From assembly GCF_002002735.1 (NCBI RefSeq), contig NZ_MUNY01000045.1:1-64000 (forward strand): DNA of 64,000 nt, written 5' to 3'. Under the pieces are notes generated by a model. The model did no database searches and was not told the origin of the DNA. It saw only the letters and a program-made list of their open reading frames with translations. The first letter of the stretch is position 1. Each line of letters begins with the position of its first letter. Positions 26,479 to 35,537 of this stretch are shown one piece after another. Origin of the DNA: Algoriphagus sp. A40 (lineage in GTDB: Bacteria > Bacteroidota > Bacteroidia > Cytophagales > Cyclobacteriaceae). Made by a program: the position numbers and the translations under genes.

Positions 26479-28884
26479 TCATTCGCTTTTCAAGCTTTTC
26501 ACCGGATTCATCAGTGCGGCTTTTACGGCTTGGGAACTCACCGTCGCCAAGGCAATCAGAATCGCGACCAACCCTGAGATTGCAAATACCCACCAGTCGA
26601 TCTCGATCCGATAGGCAAAATCCTCAATCCAGCGATCCACCACATACCAGGAGACCGGAACCGCGATGACAATAGCCACCAACACAAGCTTGATAAAATC
26701 CCTGGAAAGAATCGCCACCACACCCCCTACCGATGCACCCAGCACCTTTCGGATGCCGATTTCCTTGATCCGCTGCTCGGTGGTAAAGGTCGCCAGACCA
26801 AAGAGGCCAAGGCAGGAAATCAGGATTGACAGCATGGTCAGCATCCCGACGATGGCATTTACGGTGCGATCTGCCCGATACAATTCTGTAAAGTGGTCAT
26901 CCAAAAACTCGTACTCAAACTCGCGTTCGGGGATCACCGAGTTCCATACAGACTCCAGATGGGCGATGGCCTCTGGAGCCCTATCTCCCGCTATCTTCAC
27001 TGAAGCCTCGTCATATCCCCAGTCTTTCTGGTTGAAAATTGTCAACGTCTCCACCTTGTGATGCAGGGAGTTGAAGTTGAAATCCCGGACAATCCCCACG
27101 ATGCTGGCAGCAGAATCCATTCCGCTAAACCCAAACTGCCGACCGACGAGAGATTCGATCGACTTGCCTTCCCCTTCTTCCAGCAGCAGTTCCTGAGCCA
27201 TCGATTCGTTGATCATGTAGGCCTTGCCATAGTCTGCTTCTGTCCCGTTGAAATTTCTCCCAGCGATCAGTTCTATCTGATAGACATCCAGAAAGTCATG
27301 ATCTACTACCACCTGGGAGGTTGCGAGATTTCTGGCAGGCCCGTCCCCGTGAAAAGTCACCCCAGTTTGGTGCAGGTTATTTCCCAGACGCTGACCGGAT
27401 GCCGTCACATTTTCAACCAAGGTACTGGCGAGCAATTTCTCCTTCATCACCTCGTATCGATCAGAATAGCGACCGAGAGGAATAGTGACCACCTGATCAT
27501 GAGAAAATCCCAGGTCTTTCTCCTGCATGAACCTGACTTGTCTGGTTGCAAAAAAAGTCGAAATGATCAGGAAGATCGCACAGCTAAACTGCACGATGAC
27601 CAGTGCATTGCGGAAATCAGACTTTCTTTTTCCGGACTCAACCGAACCTTTCAAAACTTTGACAGGATGAAAACTTGACAGAAAAACCGCCGGATATATT
27701 CCTGAAAGTATTCCCACGGCAATCGCCCCAAAAATCAGAGATCCCAAAACAATCGGGTCGCTAAACAGTGGGAATTCCAGTTTTCGCTGGCTAAAGTCGT
27801 TGAGAAAAGGCAATGCCAAAAAGACCATGACCACCGCCAGGATCATCGAAATACCGCTAATGAGGATCGATTCGCTGATAAACTGAAAATACAGCTGGCT
27901 TTTTGAAGCTCCGGAAGCCTTGCGAACTCCGATTTCCATTGCCCGGCTGATAGACTTGGCCGAGGAAAGGTTCACGAAGTTGATCCCGGCTATAAACAGC
28001 ACAATCAGCGCGATGTAGAAAAATATCTTGGTGTAGGCACCGTCAAATTTCTGATAATTGAGATAGTCGTGAGTGATGTCCGTGGATCCGGCATGTACCT
28101 GATCTAAGTCTTGAAGAAACAGCTTGTATCCTTTAGCCCCTTCCTCAGACATATGGGAAAGCAAATAGGCAGGAAACTTAGATTCTAATTCCGGAATATC
28201 TGTTCCTTCCACCAGTTCGAGGTAAGTCGTCAGCCAGTTTCCGCCCCAATTCTCCATATTTTGAGGGCCCACAAAGGTGCTGAATGAGGCGATTCCTTCA
28301 AACTTGAGGTGTGAGTTGGCTGGAATGTCAGCGATAATCCCGGTGACGGTAAAATAAGCACTGTCCTCCTCTGCCACCTCAAGCGTTTTACCCATAGCTG
28401 ATTCTTCACCAAACAACTGGAGTGCTCCGGATTCGGTCAACACCATACTCCGAGGCTTGGCTAGGGCTGAGGCTGGATCTCCTTCGATCAACTTGAAATC
28501 GAAAATTTCAAAAAAGGAGGAATCCGCCCAAATGGTCTCCTCCAAAGTGAAGGTGGACTCATTCATGAGAAACTTCATCTCTCCGCTGGGTCTCACCCGG
28601 ACATAGTTGAGAATTTCAGGAAATTCCTCCTTCAAAGTTGGCCCCATGGGAAACATGGACAGCGCCACGTTTTGAGGAGCGACCATGCCTTCCCACTGTT
28701 GTACTTCGTTGAGTCGATAGATATTCTTGGTATGAATTGCGTCAAAATCCCGCTCATAATTCACAAACAACAGGATCATGATGCAGACGGCCATTCCGAT
28801 GGCAAGACCGAAAATGTTCAAGGCGGAGAAAAGCTTGTTTTTCCTCAGGTTACGAAAGGCGGTTTTCAGATAGTTTTTCCACAT
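26479..28884 (-). CDS. Duplicated MacB/FtsX-type ABC permease (P10), block D
   Basis: 801 residues; starts MWKNYLKTAFRNLRKNKLFSA. Coupling motif 1 is RAMEIGVRKASGAS with FQFISES: Met replaces the usual Lys/Arg before Glu, a change shared with P14 and P17. Motif 2, RIKEIGIRKVLGAS with ILSRDF, is normal; it ends NPVKSLKSE. The lead after helix 1 is short (NYERDFDAIHTKNIYRL), lacking a few residues that other members have before the IYR motif. Spacers on both sides are standard array spacers. Confidence 0.95.
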   Translation of the reverse strand: MWKNYLKTAFRNLRKNKLFSALNIFGLAIGMAVCIMILLFVNYERDFDAIHTKNIYRLNEVQQWEGMVAPQNVALSMFPMGPTLKEEFPEILNYVRVRPSGEMKFLMNESTFTLEETIWADSSFFEIFDFKLIEGDPASALAKPRSMVLTESGALQLFGEESAMGKTLEVAEEDSAYFTVTGIIADIPANSHLKFEGIASFSTFVGPQNMENWGGNWLTTYLELVEGTDIPELESKFPAYLLSHMSEEGAKGYKLFLQDLDQVHAGSTDITHDYLNYQKFDGAYTKIFFYIALIVLFIAGINFVNLSSAKSISRAMEIGVRKASGASKSQLYFQFISESILISGISMILAVVMVFLALPFLNDFSQRKLEFPLFSDPIVLGSLIFGAIAVGILSGIYPAVFLSSFHPVKVLKGSVESGKRKSDFRNALVIVQFSCAIFLIISTFFATRQVRFMQEKDLGFSHDQVVTIPLGRYSDRYEVMKEKLLASTLVENVTASGQRLGNNLHQTGVTFHGDGPARNLATSQVVVDHDFLDVYQIELIAGRNFNGTEADYGKAYMINESMAQELLLEEGEGKSIESLVGRQFGFSGMDSAASIVGIVRDFNFNSLHHKVETLTIFNQKDWGYDEASVKIAGDRAPEAIAHLESVWNSVIPEREFEYEFLDDHFTELYRADRTVNAIVGMLTMLSILISCLGLFGLATFTTEQRIKEIGIRKVLGASVGGVVAILSRDFIKLVLVAIVIAVPVSWYVVDRWIEDFAYRIEIDWWVFAISGLVAILIALATVSSQAVKAALMNPVKSLKSE

Positions 28885-28892
28885 GGTATTTG

Positions 28893-29077
28893 AATTGGAA
28901 TATTGAAAGATTGGAAAATTGGAAGATTAAGAGTTGAAAGGTTGTAAGGTTTTAATATGGTTGGGTTTTCAAGAAAATAAGGCTAAAACACTAAATAAAA
29001 CCTCGTAAATCGTACTTCGTAAATCCGAAATCACATTTCCGAAATCCGAAATCCCATATCCGAAATCCGAAATCCCC
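28893..29077. repeat. Array spacer repeat, copy P10/P11
   Basis: Leader GAATTGGAATATTGAAAGAT, a degraded core (AAAACACTAAATAAAACCTC) and a long CCGAAATCC tail with three repeats of CATATCCGAAATCCGAAATC type. Confidence 0.75.
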
Positions 29078-31438
29078 TCACTCGCTTTTCAAGCTATCCA
29101 CAGGATTGGCCAAAGCGGCACGCAGGGTATTCATGCTGACCACCACCAGAGAAAGCAGCAATACCACCACACCTACAACCACAAATAGCCAGAAATTGAT
29201 ATCGATATGGTAGGTGTAAGTCTCCAGCCAGGCATTCATCCTCCAATACGCGAAAGGCACTGCGAGGCAAAATGCAATCAACACCAGCTTGAGGAAATCC
29301 TTGGAAATCAACAACAGCACCTGAAGAATCGAAGCGCCCAACACTTTTCGGATTCCGATCTCACGGAAGCGCTTTTCTATGGTAAAAGAAGCCAATCCAG
29401 CCAATCCGATGCAGCAGATAAAAATCCCAATTCCGGAGAAAATAGTAATGATCTTGCTCACCAACTCCTCGGATAAAAACTTTCGCCCAAATTCTTGATC
29501 CACAAACTGATATTCAAAAGGAACTGCAGGGTTGTACTTTCTGAAAATCCCCTCCACAGCCTCCAATCCAGCCTGTACAGGTGTACCTTCAGTAAACCGA
29601 ACATTGATCGAGTAAGTCCTTGTGGGGTCAAAATAGATCATCATAGGATCTACCGGGTTGAAAGGTGAATCCATCACCACATTATCCATCACCCCGATTA
29701 CGGTGTAGTCCGTGTTTCCATATCTCATTTGCATGCCAACCGGCTCCTCTAGACCCATAGCTTCCACCGCTGCCAAGTTGAGGATCAAAGCTGAGGAATC
29801 GCTCGGCATTCCGGTAAAATCGGTTCCTTCAAGCATCTTGACTCCCATAGTCTCAGAGAAATCCACATCTGAATACAAACCTGTCATCAACAGGTTCATA
29901 TCAGTTGGTTTTCCTTCCCAGCTTGGTGCAGGAGCTCTCCACCAAATACTCGTGATGGGTGAAAATGTCCTGGTGGTTGCCTGGACCATTCCGGTTTTGA
30001 GCAACTCGTCTTTGATCACCGCGAAGTTTTGCTGGATATCTTCGGTGGACGAGATCATGATGAGGTTATCGGGGTTGTATCCGATATCCCGGTTTTTGAT
30101 GTGCTGGATCTGCTGGTAAACGATGAGCGTACCCGAAATCAGCAGGATGGAGATGACAAACTGCCCAACTACTAGGATATTTCTTGGTAAGACTGCTTTT
30201 TCACCTGCGAGGAAAGTACCCTTCAGAATCTTGATCGGATTGAAGGAAGAGAGATAAATGGCGGGATAGCTGCCGGCAATCAGTCCAGTAAATGTCACCA
30301 CCGCCAAAGAAATGATCCAAAATACCGGAGAGCTGAGATCCAAAGACAGCGTCTTTCCTGCCAATTGATTGAATGCAGGCATCAACAGGAAAACGGCAAT
30401 CACCGAGACAAAAAAGGCCAACAAAGTCAAGGTCATGGACTCAAAAAAGAACTGGAGCATCAACTGCTTTTTGCCAGATCCCAGGGTCTTGCGGATACCC
30501 ACTTCCTTTGCCCTGCGCTCAGAGCGGGCGGTGGAGAGATTCATAAAGTTGACACAGGCAATCAGCAGGATAATTACCGCAACAATTGAAAAAAGCCGGA
30601 CATAGGTAATCATGCCGCCTGTATTTACTCCGTCCTTAAACTCGCTAAAAAGCCTCCACTTGCTCATCGGAAAGGCGAAATAGGTGCTGATTCCTTGGTC
30701 AGTAGGGTTGTTTTTGATTTTGATTGCCGATATTTTTTTAGACAATTCCTCCGGATCGGTACCCGGTTGCACTTGTAAGAAAACATTCCAGGAGGAATTG
30801 GTCCAGTTGGTCAAAGCCCGTTGCAAGCTCTCGTCTGAATAATTGAACAAATGGATGTAGTCAAACTTAAACGAAGAATTCCCCGGCAAATCCTTTAGAA
30901 TGGCGGTGATAGTTACCTCCCTGTCATTATCGATTTTCAGCGTTTGGTGAAGCGGATCCGCATTTCCGAAAAGTGATTTTGCCGCTGATTCTGTCAGAAT
31001 AATGGAGTTGGGATCAGGGAGTGCCGTTTGGGCATTTCCCTGAAGAAACTGCCAGGAAAACACGTCAAAGTAATTTTCGCTGACCGTAATCCCATTTTTG
31101 CGCTGCTTGGTATCCCCAAAAGCCAGAATATGCGATTCGTCCCAAGTACTCATTACCGCATTTTCTACTTCAGGGAGTTCCTGCTCAAGGGCTTGAGCTA
31201 AAGGAAAGACCATATTTTGGTCTGTAAAAATCTGATCGTTGTAATCCCGGTGTGCCATCACACGGTAGATATCCTCATAGTTTTCATGAAACTTATCATA
31301 GGTAAGTTCATCGTACACCCACAGCAGGATAAATATGGTACAGGTACAACCAAGAGAAAGGCCGACCAGGTTTGTGATTGAGAACTTCTTGTTTCTCAAC
31401 AGATTTCGATAGGCTATCTTAAAATAATTGATCCACAT
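29078..31438 (-). CDS. Duplicated MacB/FtsX-type ABC permease (P11), first gene of block D
   Basis: 786 residues from MWINYFKIAYRNLLRNKKFSI. The frame is open 41 codons further upstream (to 31561), but that extension is translated leader repeat (FQFSNFQIFQSN) and begins close to the predicted transcription start, so it is rejected. Coupling motifs RAKEVGIRKTLGSG with LQFFFES, and RFREIGIRKVLGAS with LISKDF; it ends NPVDSLKSE. Helix 1 is cysteine-bearing (LGCTCTIFILLWV). The sigma-54-like element at 31570-31585 lies 132 nt upstream and should drive P11-P10-P9-P8. Confidence 0.95.
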   Translation of the reverse strand: MWINYFKIAYRNLLRNKKFSITNLVGLSLGCTCTIFILLWVYDELTYDKFHENYEDIYRVMAHRDYNDQIFTDQNMVFPLAQALEQELPEVENAVMSTWDESHILAFGDTKQRKNGITVSENYFDVFSWQFLQGNAQTALPDPNSIILTESAAKSLFGNADPLHQTLKIDNDREVTITAILKDLPGNSSFKFDYIHLFNYSDESLQRALTNWTNSSWNVFLQVQPGTDPEELSKKISAIKIKNNPTDQGISTYFAFPMSKWRLFSEFKDGVNTGGMITYVRLFSIVAVIILLIACVNFMNLSTARSERRAKEVGIRKTLGSGKKQLMLQFFFESMTLTLLAFFVSVIAVFLLMPAFNQLAGKTLSLDLSSPVFWIISLAVVTFTGLIAGSYPAIYLSSFNPIKILKGTFLAGEKAVLPRNILVVGQFVISILLISGTLIVYQQIQHIKNRDIGYNPDNLIMISSTEDIQQNFAVIKDELLKTGMVQATTRTFSPITSIWWRAPAPSWEGKPTDMNLLMTGLYSDVDFSETMGVKMLEGTDFTGMPSDSSALILNLAAVEAMGLEEPVGMQMRYGNTDYTVIGVMDNVVMDSPFNPVDPMMIYFDPTRTYSINVRFTEGTPVQAGLEAVEGIFRKYNPAVPFEYQFVDQEFGRKFLSEELVSKIITIFSGIGIFICCIGLAGLASFTIEKRFREIGIRKVLGASILQVLLLISKDFLKLVLIAFCLAVPFAYWRMNAWLETYTYHIDINFWLFVVVGVVVLLLSLVVVSMNTLRAALANPVDSLKSE

Positions 31439-31569
31439 GGTGTTCGATTGGAAAATTTGAAAATTTGAAAATTGAAAGATTAAGAGATGAAAGTTGGGAT
31501 AGGTTTGAAATGGAATGGTTTTCAAAAGACTTTGGCTTCGGAGTTCACCTATTCCTCTCACTCAGATTT

Positions 31570-31585
31570 TACGATTTCTATGCCA
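31570..31585 (-). promoter_or_regulatory. Sigma-54-like -24/-12 element for P11-P8
   Basis: Minus strand TGGCATAGAAATCGTA after TTTTTTGT. The -24 box is good; the -12 half (TCGTA) is the poorest of the set. It is supported mainly by its exact spacing to the upstream site. Confidence 0.45.
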
Positions 31586-31645
31586 ACAAAAAAGAGGAAA
31601 AAAACCCCTTTAAACCCGTATTTATCGGTTTTGACACCTATGTAA

Positions 31646-31674
31646 CGGACGAAAATGCCCGATTGCGGGCAAAA
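31646..31674. promoter_or_regulatory. Activator-like upstream site of block D
   Basis: Plus strand CGGACGAAAATGCCCG, then ATTGCGGGCAAAA. The CCCG-ATTG-CGGG inverted repeat is perfect. The gap to the -24 edge is 60 bp. Confidence 0.6.
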
Positions 31675-31856
31675 CAAAGAATCCATCCTATGCGGCCCTG
31701 AAATCTTAAACCTGTAAAAACAACTATACCTATCAGGTCAAAAAATCCCTGAAATCAAAGGCAAAATTTTCAGTCTATTTCCAACTTAAAGCGCTGAATA
31801 CTAACAACTCCCATTGGATTTGTTTATTTTTAAGTAGTACCAAAAGCCAAAAGACC

Positions 31857-32210
31857 ATGATTTACTTAAAAAGCACTTCCCTCGCCCTTCTATTTCTTCT
31901 CAGCCTTTCCTTCGGTTTTCTGCATCATGGTTGGGCCAATTATGACCAGACCAAAGTGCTGGACTTTGAGACCACCATCGATGAATCGACTTTTGGGAAT
32001 CCCCATACGATGGCCACAGTAAAGTATCAGGATGAGTCCTGGACCGTCTATCTGGCTCCGGCAAGCCGCATGACAGAACGTGGACTGTCTGCCGAAATGA
32101 TCAAAAAAGGCACGAAAGTAAGATTGGTTGCCTACCCACATAAAACAGAAAAGGGGGAAATGAGGGCCGAAAGGATATTTGTTGACGGCAAGAAGTACGA
32201 GCTAAGATAG
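31857..32210 (+). CDS. Small exported DUF6152-like protein
   Basis: 117 residues: an N-terminal hydrophobic signal segment (LALLFLLSLSFGF) followed by HHGWANYD, the conserved His-His-Gly-Trp of DUF6152, then GNPHTMATVKY and an end EMRAERIFVDGKKYELR, also typical of that family. The domain is expected to be a small beta-barrel (OB-like) in the periplasm. Its function is unknown. It ends 2 nt before the start of the next gene, a membrane protein, and the two families are commonly found together, so they probably form one unit; metal or copper-related roles have been suggested for similar pairs but nothing here proves it. Confidence 0.8.
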   Translation: MIYLKSTSLALLFLLSLSFGFLHHGWANYDQTKVLDFETTIDESTFGNPHTMATVKYQDESWTVYLAPASRMTERGLSAEMIKKGTKVRLVAYPHKTEKGEMRAERIFVDGKKYELR

Positions 32211-32212
32211 GC

Positions 32213-32689
32213 GTGTCGGAATACCTTGACTGGCTGGAGCACACTTCCTGGGCGGAGGCAATCCGTCAATCCCTCTGGCTGTATCCAGCCTTAGAAATAG
32301 TCCATATTCTGGGAATTGTTATTCTAGTCGGTCCAGCATTCTTGTTTGACCTTTTTCTATTGGGTTTTTCCAAAAATTTACCCTTTGCCGGCATGGCGCG
32401 ATATCTGTTGCCCTGGTCCCGGCGCGGTCTAATCCTGATAATTCCCTCGGGGTTATTCTTGTTCATAACCAATGCCGAAACGCTGGGCTTTGACCCCACC
32501 TTCTGGTTAAAAATGGTTTTGCTAGCAGTTGCTGGACTGAACGCGCTCGTGTTTCACAAGTTTGTTTCCAGAGGGAAACTTGATCCAAATACTCCTCCAA
32601 AAATCCCTTTGCTTTATAAAATCCAGGCGCTGGTCTCCATTTCCGTATGGATTGCTGTTATCAGCTGCGGGCGTCTTTTGGCTTACTGA
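32213..32689 (+). CDS. DUF6644-like four-helix membrane protein
   Basis: 158 residues with a GTG start placed 2 nt after the stop of the DUF6152-like gene; no ATG is available near, and the spacing suggests translational coupling. Four membrane helices are visible (about 22-50, 60-85, 100-120 and 130-155). The N-terminal WLEHTSWAEAIRQSLWLYPALEIVHILG is typical of DUF6644, with His residues in EIVHILG and LVFHKF that could bind metal or heme. Function unknown. It is convergent with P12 (195 nt), at the block E/D boundary. Confidence 0.8.
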   Translation: MSEYLDWLEHTSWAEAIRQSLWLYPALEIVHILGIVILVGPAFLFDLFLLGFSKNLPFAGMARYLLPWSRRGLILIIPSGLFLFITNAETLGFDPTFWLKMVLLAVAGLNALVFHKFVSRGKLDPNTPPKIPLLYKIQALVSISVWIAVISCGRLLAY

Positions 32690-32841
32690 TCACTAATCCT
32701 TTGGGCTCTTTTCTCGACTTAGCCTTTCCACTTTCCCGCCACCGGTAAGGTTGGGAAGTGGGAAGGTTCAGCTCCTCTTTTTCTACGGTCAAAAGGCAAA
32801 TGGAATTAGAGGTCGTGACTGTTTTTTGACCAATGCGATTG

Positions 32842-32859
32842 GCTTCGACTCCGCTCAGC
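32842..32859. repeat. REP-like fragment GCTTCGACTCCGCTCAGC
   Basis: Matches the other CTTCGACTCCGCTCA fragment at 40976-40990 and the inverse form at 14355-14376. It lies in the convergent gap between the DUF6644-like gene and P12, among CACTGCGACTGACCACTG repeats. Confidence 0.5.
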
Positions 32860-32884
32860 CTGACCACTGCGACTGACCACTGCT

Positions 32885-35308
32885 TTACTCACTCTTCAGA
32901 CTGTCCACCGGATTCATCATTGCAGCTTTGACGGACTGAAAACTGATCGTCACCAGAGCTACAATCACAGCGAGAAGTCCAGCAACCCCAAAAATCCACC
33001 ATTGAACAGGTACCTGATAGGCAAAACCTTCCAGCCATTTATTCATCCCAAACCAAGACACTGGTGTTGCTATAACGATGGCTATCAGAACCAGCTTGAT
33101 GAAATCTTTGGAAAGCAGACCAACGATGGAAGAAACCTCCGCTCCCAGGACCTTTCGGATCCCGATTTCCTTGGTTCGCTGCTCGGCGGTATAGGTTGCC
33201 AGACCAAGCAATCCCAGACAGGCAATCATAATTGCCAGCACAGAAAATGTGGTGAAAATCTTTCGAAACCTGAAGTCGGATTCATATTGCTTGTTGAAAT
33301 CCTCATCCAGAAAACTGTAGATAAAGGGGCGTTGGGGAGCCAGTTTTTTCCAGACATCTTCCACCTTGGCGATGGTTTCTGGAAGGTCATCTCCTTGGAC
33401 TTTCACGCTGATGTACCGGCTTGCATAGGCTTCAAAAGGTAAAGTCAGGGGTTCAACCGCCCGATGCAGGGAGATATAATTGAAATCCTTCACAACACCG
33501 ATTATCTGCCCCTCTCTCCCCCATTGATCAAATTTCTTTCCCACAGCATCAGCCGGATTGGCATAGCCATACTGACGAGCGGCAGCCTCATTGATCACCA
33601 AAGCTGAGCTGGAATCTGAGGGATAGTCTCTCGAATAGGACCTTCCGGCCACCAGTTCCAAATCAAAATGATCAATAAAGTCCAGACCCACCTGAAAAAT
33701 CGGTTGCGCTTCCTGCTTCATTTCCCCTTCCGGAGTTTCGATTGTAGTCCCGGCATTTGGGAAATAACTTCCCGGAACACTGCGTGAAAACGCGACTGAA
33801 AGCACATCCGGCATCGCTTCAAGTTCACCCTGGATCACAGCCGATACATCATTCACCTTCTCATCGTAATTGTAGTCCAGCACCAGCATGTGCTCTTTGT
33901 CAAAACCCATGTCCTTGTCCAGCAAATGGCTCATTTGGGAATAAACTACCAAGGTGCCAGCAATCAAGGCAATGGAAAGACTGAACTGAAATACGACCAA
34001 CCCTTTACGGAGATTGACTCCTTTTGCATCGGATTTGTTGATCCCTTTCAGGATCATCACCGGTTGAAAACCAGAAAGTACCATGGCAGGGTAATATCCT
34101 GCCAGCAAGCCGATGACTAGGATAATTCCTAAGAAAACAGGGACCGTTTGTAAGTTGACCATCTGATTGAATTCAAAGACTTTCCCGGTTAGGTCATTCA
34201 TCATCGGAATGGCTGCAGAAACAAAGATCAATCCGGCTACTGCTGCTAAACCGACGATGATCAGTGATTCACCCAAAAACTGAAAAATCAAAAGGCCCCG
34301 GTCGGCTCCAATGGATTTTCGAATGCCTACTTCCTTCGCACGCTCCATGGAACGGGCAGTGGACAGGTTCATGAAATTGATCATCGCAATGATCATTATG
34401 AACAAACCAATGATGGAAAAGACATAAATATTCGGCAAAGATCCGGTCTCCCCTGGTTGACGTTGCGCCGTTGTTCTGAGATAAACGTCACTGAGAGGTT
34501 CAATGGCGATGGTATAGCCATAACCGTTATCCCCGTTTCTTCTTTCTATAAATTCTGGAATTTTCGCTTCAAAAGCAGCTCTGTCAAACTGATCATTGAC
34601 CAGGAAATAGGTATACGTGTCCACATAACCCCAAGCCTCAAAAATCTCCGGGATTGACTGACGGAATGTTTCAAGGGAAAGCAGTGCATTGAACTTAAAA
34701 TGGGAATTGGATGGCAGGTCAGCCATTACTCCGGTCACGGTGTAATCCCCTTCATTGGCTCTTCCTGCGGATTCGCTGCCTTTTAGCGTTTTGCCCAAGG
34801 CACTCTCATTGCCAAAGTATTTTTTGGCGGTAGTTTCTGTCAAAACCACGCTGTAGGCTGCAGCCAGTGCAGTCTTGGGATCTCCCTCGATCAATTTCCA
34901 GCTAAACACATCGAAAACCGTGGAATCCATGAAAAACACACCGTCCTCCTGGGTGATGTTGTCTCCCACAGTAAACAAAATGTCTGCCCGTCCGGAGAAC
35001 TGAACGACCTTTTCAACCTCAGGAAAATCCAACTTCAAAGCAGGTCCAACAGGCGCATTTCCCCAAACCCAAAAGGGTTGAGCTTCGGCACCTTCTGTCA
35101 CTCCTTCCGGAGATCTGGATCCATGCGTCACCCGATAGATCCGATCACCTTTTTCATGGTAGTTGTCATAGGACAATTCATCCTGCACAAACATAAAAAT
35201 GAGCACACAGCAGGCCATTCCAACCCCCAGTCCGATAATGTTAATGATGGAATAGACCTTCTTTTTGAGAAGATTTCTATAGGCGATTTTCAGATAGTTT
35301 TTCCACAT
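32885..35308 (-). CDS. Duplicated MacB/FtsX-type ABC permease (P12), second gene of block E
   Basis: 807 residues; starts MWKNYLKIAYRNLLKKKVYSI. Coupling motifs RAKEVGIRKSIGAD with FQFLGES, and RTKEIGIRKVLGAE with LLSKDF; it ends NPVDSLKSE. It keeps the canonical extracytoplasmic signatures VVLTETTAKKYFG, MADLPSNSHFKF and IIGVVKDFNYISL, and is close to the array consensus throughout, so it makes a good reference member. The 229-nt spacer from P13 is an array spacer with an inserted REP-like GGTTCGACAAGCTCACC and no promoter-like element. Confidence 0.95.
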   Translation of the reverse strand: MWKNYLKIAYRNLLKKKVYSIINIIGLGVGMACCVLIFMFVQDELSYDNYHEKGDRIYRVTHGSRSPEGVTEGAEAQPFWVWGNAPVGPALKLDFPEVEKVVQFSGRADILFTVGDNITQEDGVFFMDSTVFDVFSWKLIEGDPKTALAAAYSVVLTETTAKKYFGNESALGKTLKGSESAGRANEGDYTVTGVMADLPSNSHFKFNALLSLETFRQSIPEIFEAWGYVDTYTYFLVNDQFDRAAFEAKIPEFIERRNGDNGYGYTIAIEPLSDVYLRTTAQRQPGETGSLPNIYVFSIIGLFIMIIAMINFMNLSTARSMERAKEVGIRKSIGADRGLLIFQFLGESLIIVGLAAVAGLIFVSAAIPMMNDLTGKVFEFNQMVNLQTVPVFLGIILVIGLLAGYYPAMVLSGFQPVMILKGINKSDAKGVNLRKGLVVFQFSLSIALIAGTLVVYSQMSHLLDKDMGFDKEHMLVLDYNYDEKVNDVSAVIQGELEAMPDVLSVAFSRSVPGSYFPNAGTTIETPEGEMKQEAQPIFQVGLDFIDHFDLELVAGRSYSRDYPSDSSSALVINEAAARQYGYANPADAVGKKFDQWGREGQIIGVVKDFNYISLHRAVEPLTLPFEAYASRYISVKVQGDDLPETIAKVEDVWKKLAPQRPFIYSFLDEDFNKQYESDFRFRKIFTTFSVLAIMIACLGLLGLATYTAEQRTKEIGIRKVLGAEVSSIVGLLSKDFIKLVLIAIVIATPVSWFGMNKWLEGFAYQVPVQWWIFGVAGLLAVIVALVTISFQSVKAAMMNPVDSLKSE

Positions 35309-35316
35309 GGTCTTTT

Positions 35317-35537
35317 GATTCGAAAATTGAAATATTGGAAAATTAAAAGATTAAGGGTTGGAAAGTGGTATGGTTCGACAAGCTCACCAACCGGACTCAG
35401 CACAAGAATTGGTAAGTGGTAATGTTGGAGGGATTCCTAAAGCAAGATGCTTAAATACTAGCCGAGATCTCGTCTTTCGTAAATCGTCCTTCGTATTTCG
35501 TAAATCCGAAATCCCATATCCGAAATCCGAAATCCCC
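35317..35537. repeat. Array spacer repeat, copy P12/P13
   Basis: Leader GATTCGAAAATTGAAATATT, an extra roughly 40-bp stretch starting with REP-like GGTTCGACAAGCTCACCAAC (35372), then core GGATTCCTAAAGCAAGATGC...AAATACTAGCCGAGATCTCG and a CCGAAATCC tail. Confidence 0.75.

Larger units (their letters stand above)
31439..31856. other. Divergent control region between P11 and the DUF6152-like gene
   Basis: This 418-bp gap contains the AT-rich leader repeat (31445-31482), the sigma-54-like element (31570-31585) and the upstream site (31646-31674, including hairpin GCCCGATTGCGGGC at 31657-31670). TATTTTTA near 31825, preceded by TTGG about 15 nt earlier, may be the -7 box of the plus-strand pair. 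A 78-codon plus-strand ORF across 31465-31701 overlaps the promoter and is not accepted. Confidence 0.5.

Noticed and set aside
31465..31701. 78-codon plus-strand ORF upstream of the DUF6152-like gene
   Set aside because: It begins in the AT-rich leader repeat and runs across the block D promoter elements; no family resemblance.
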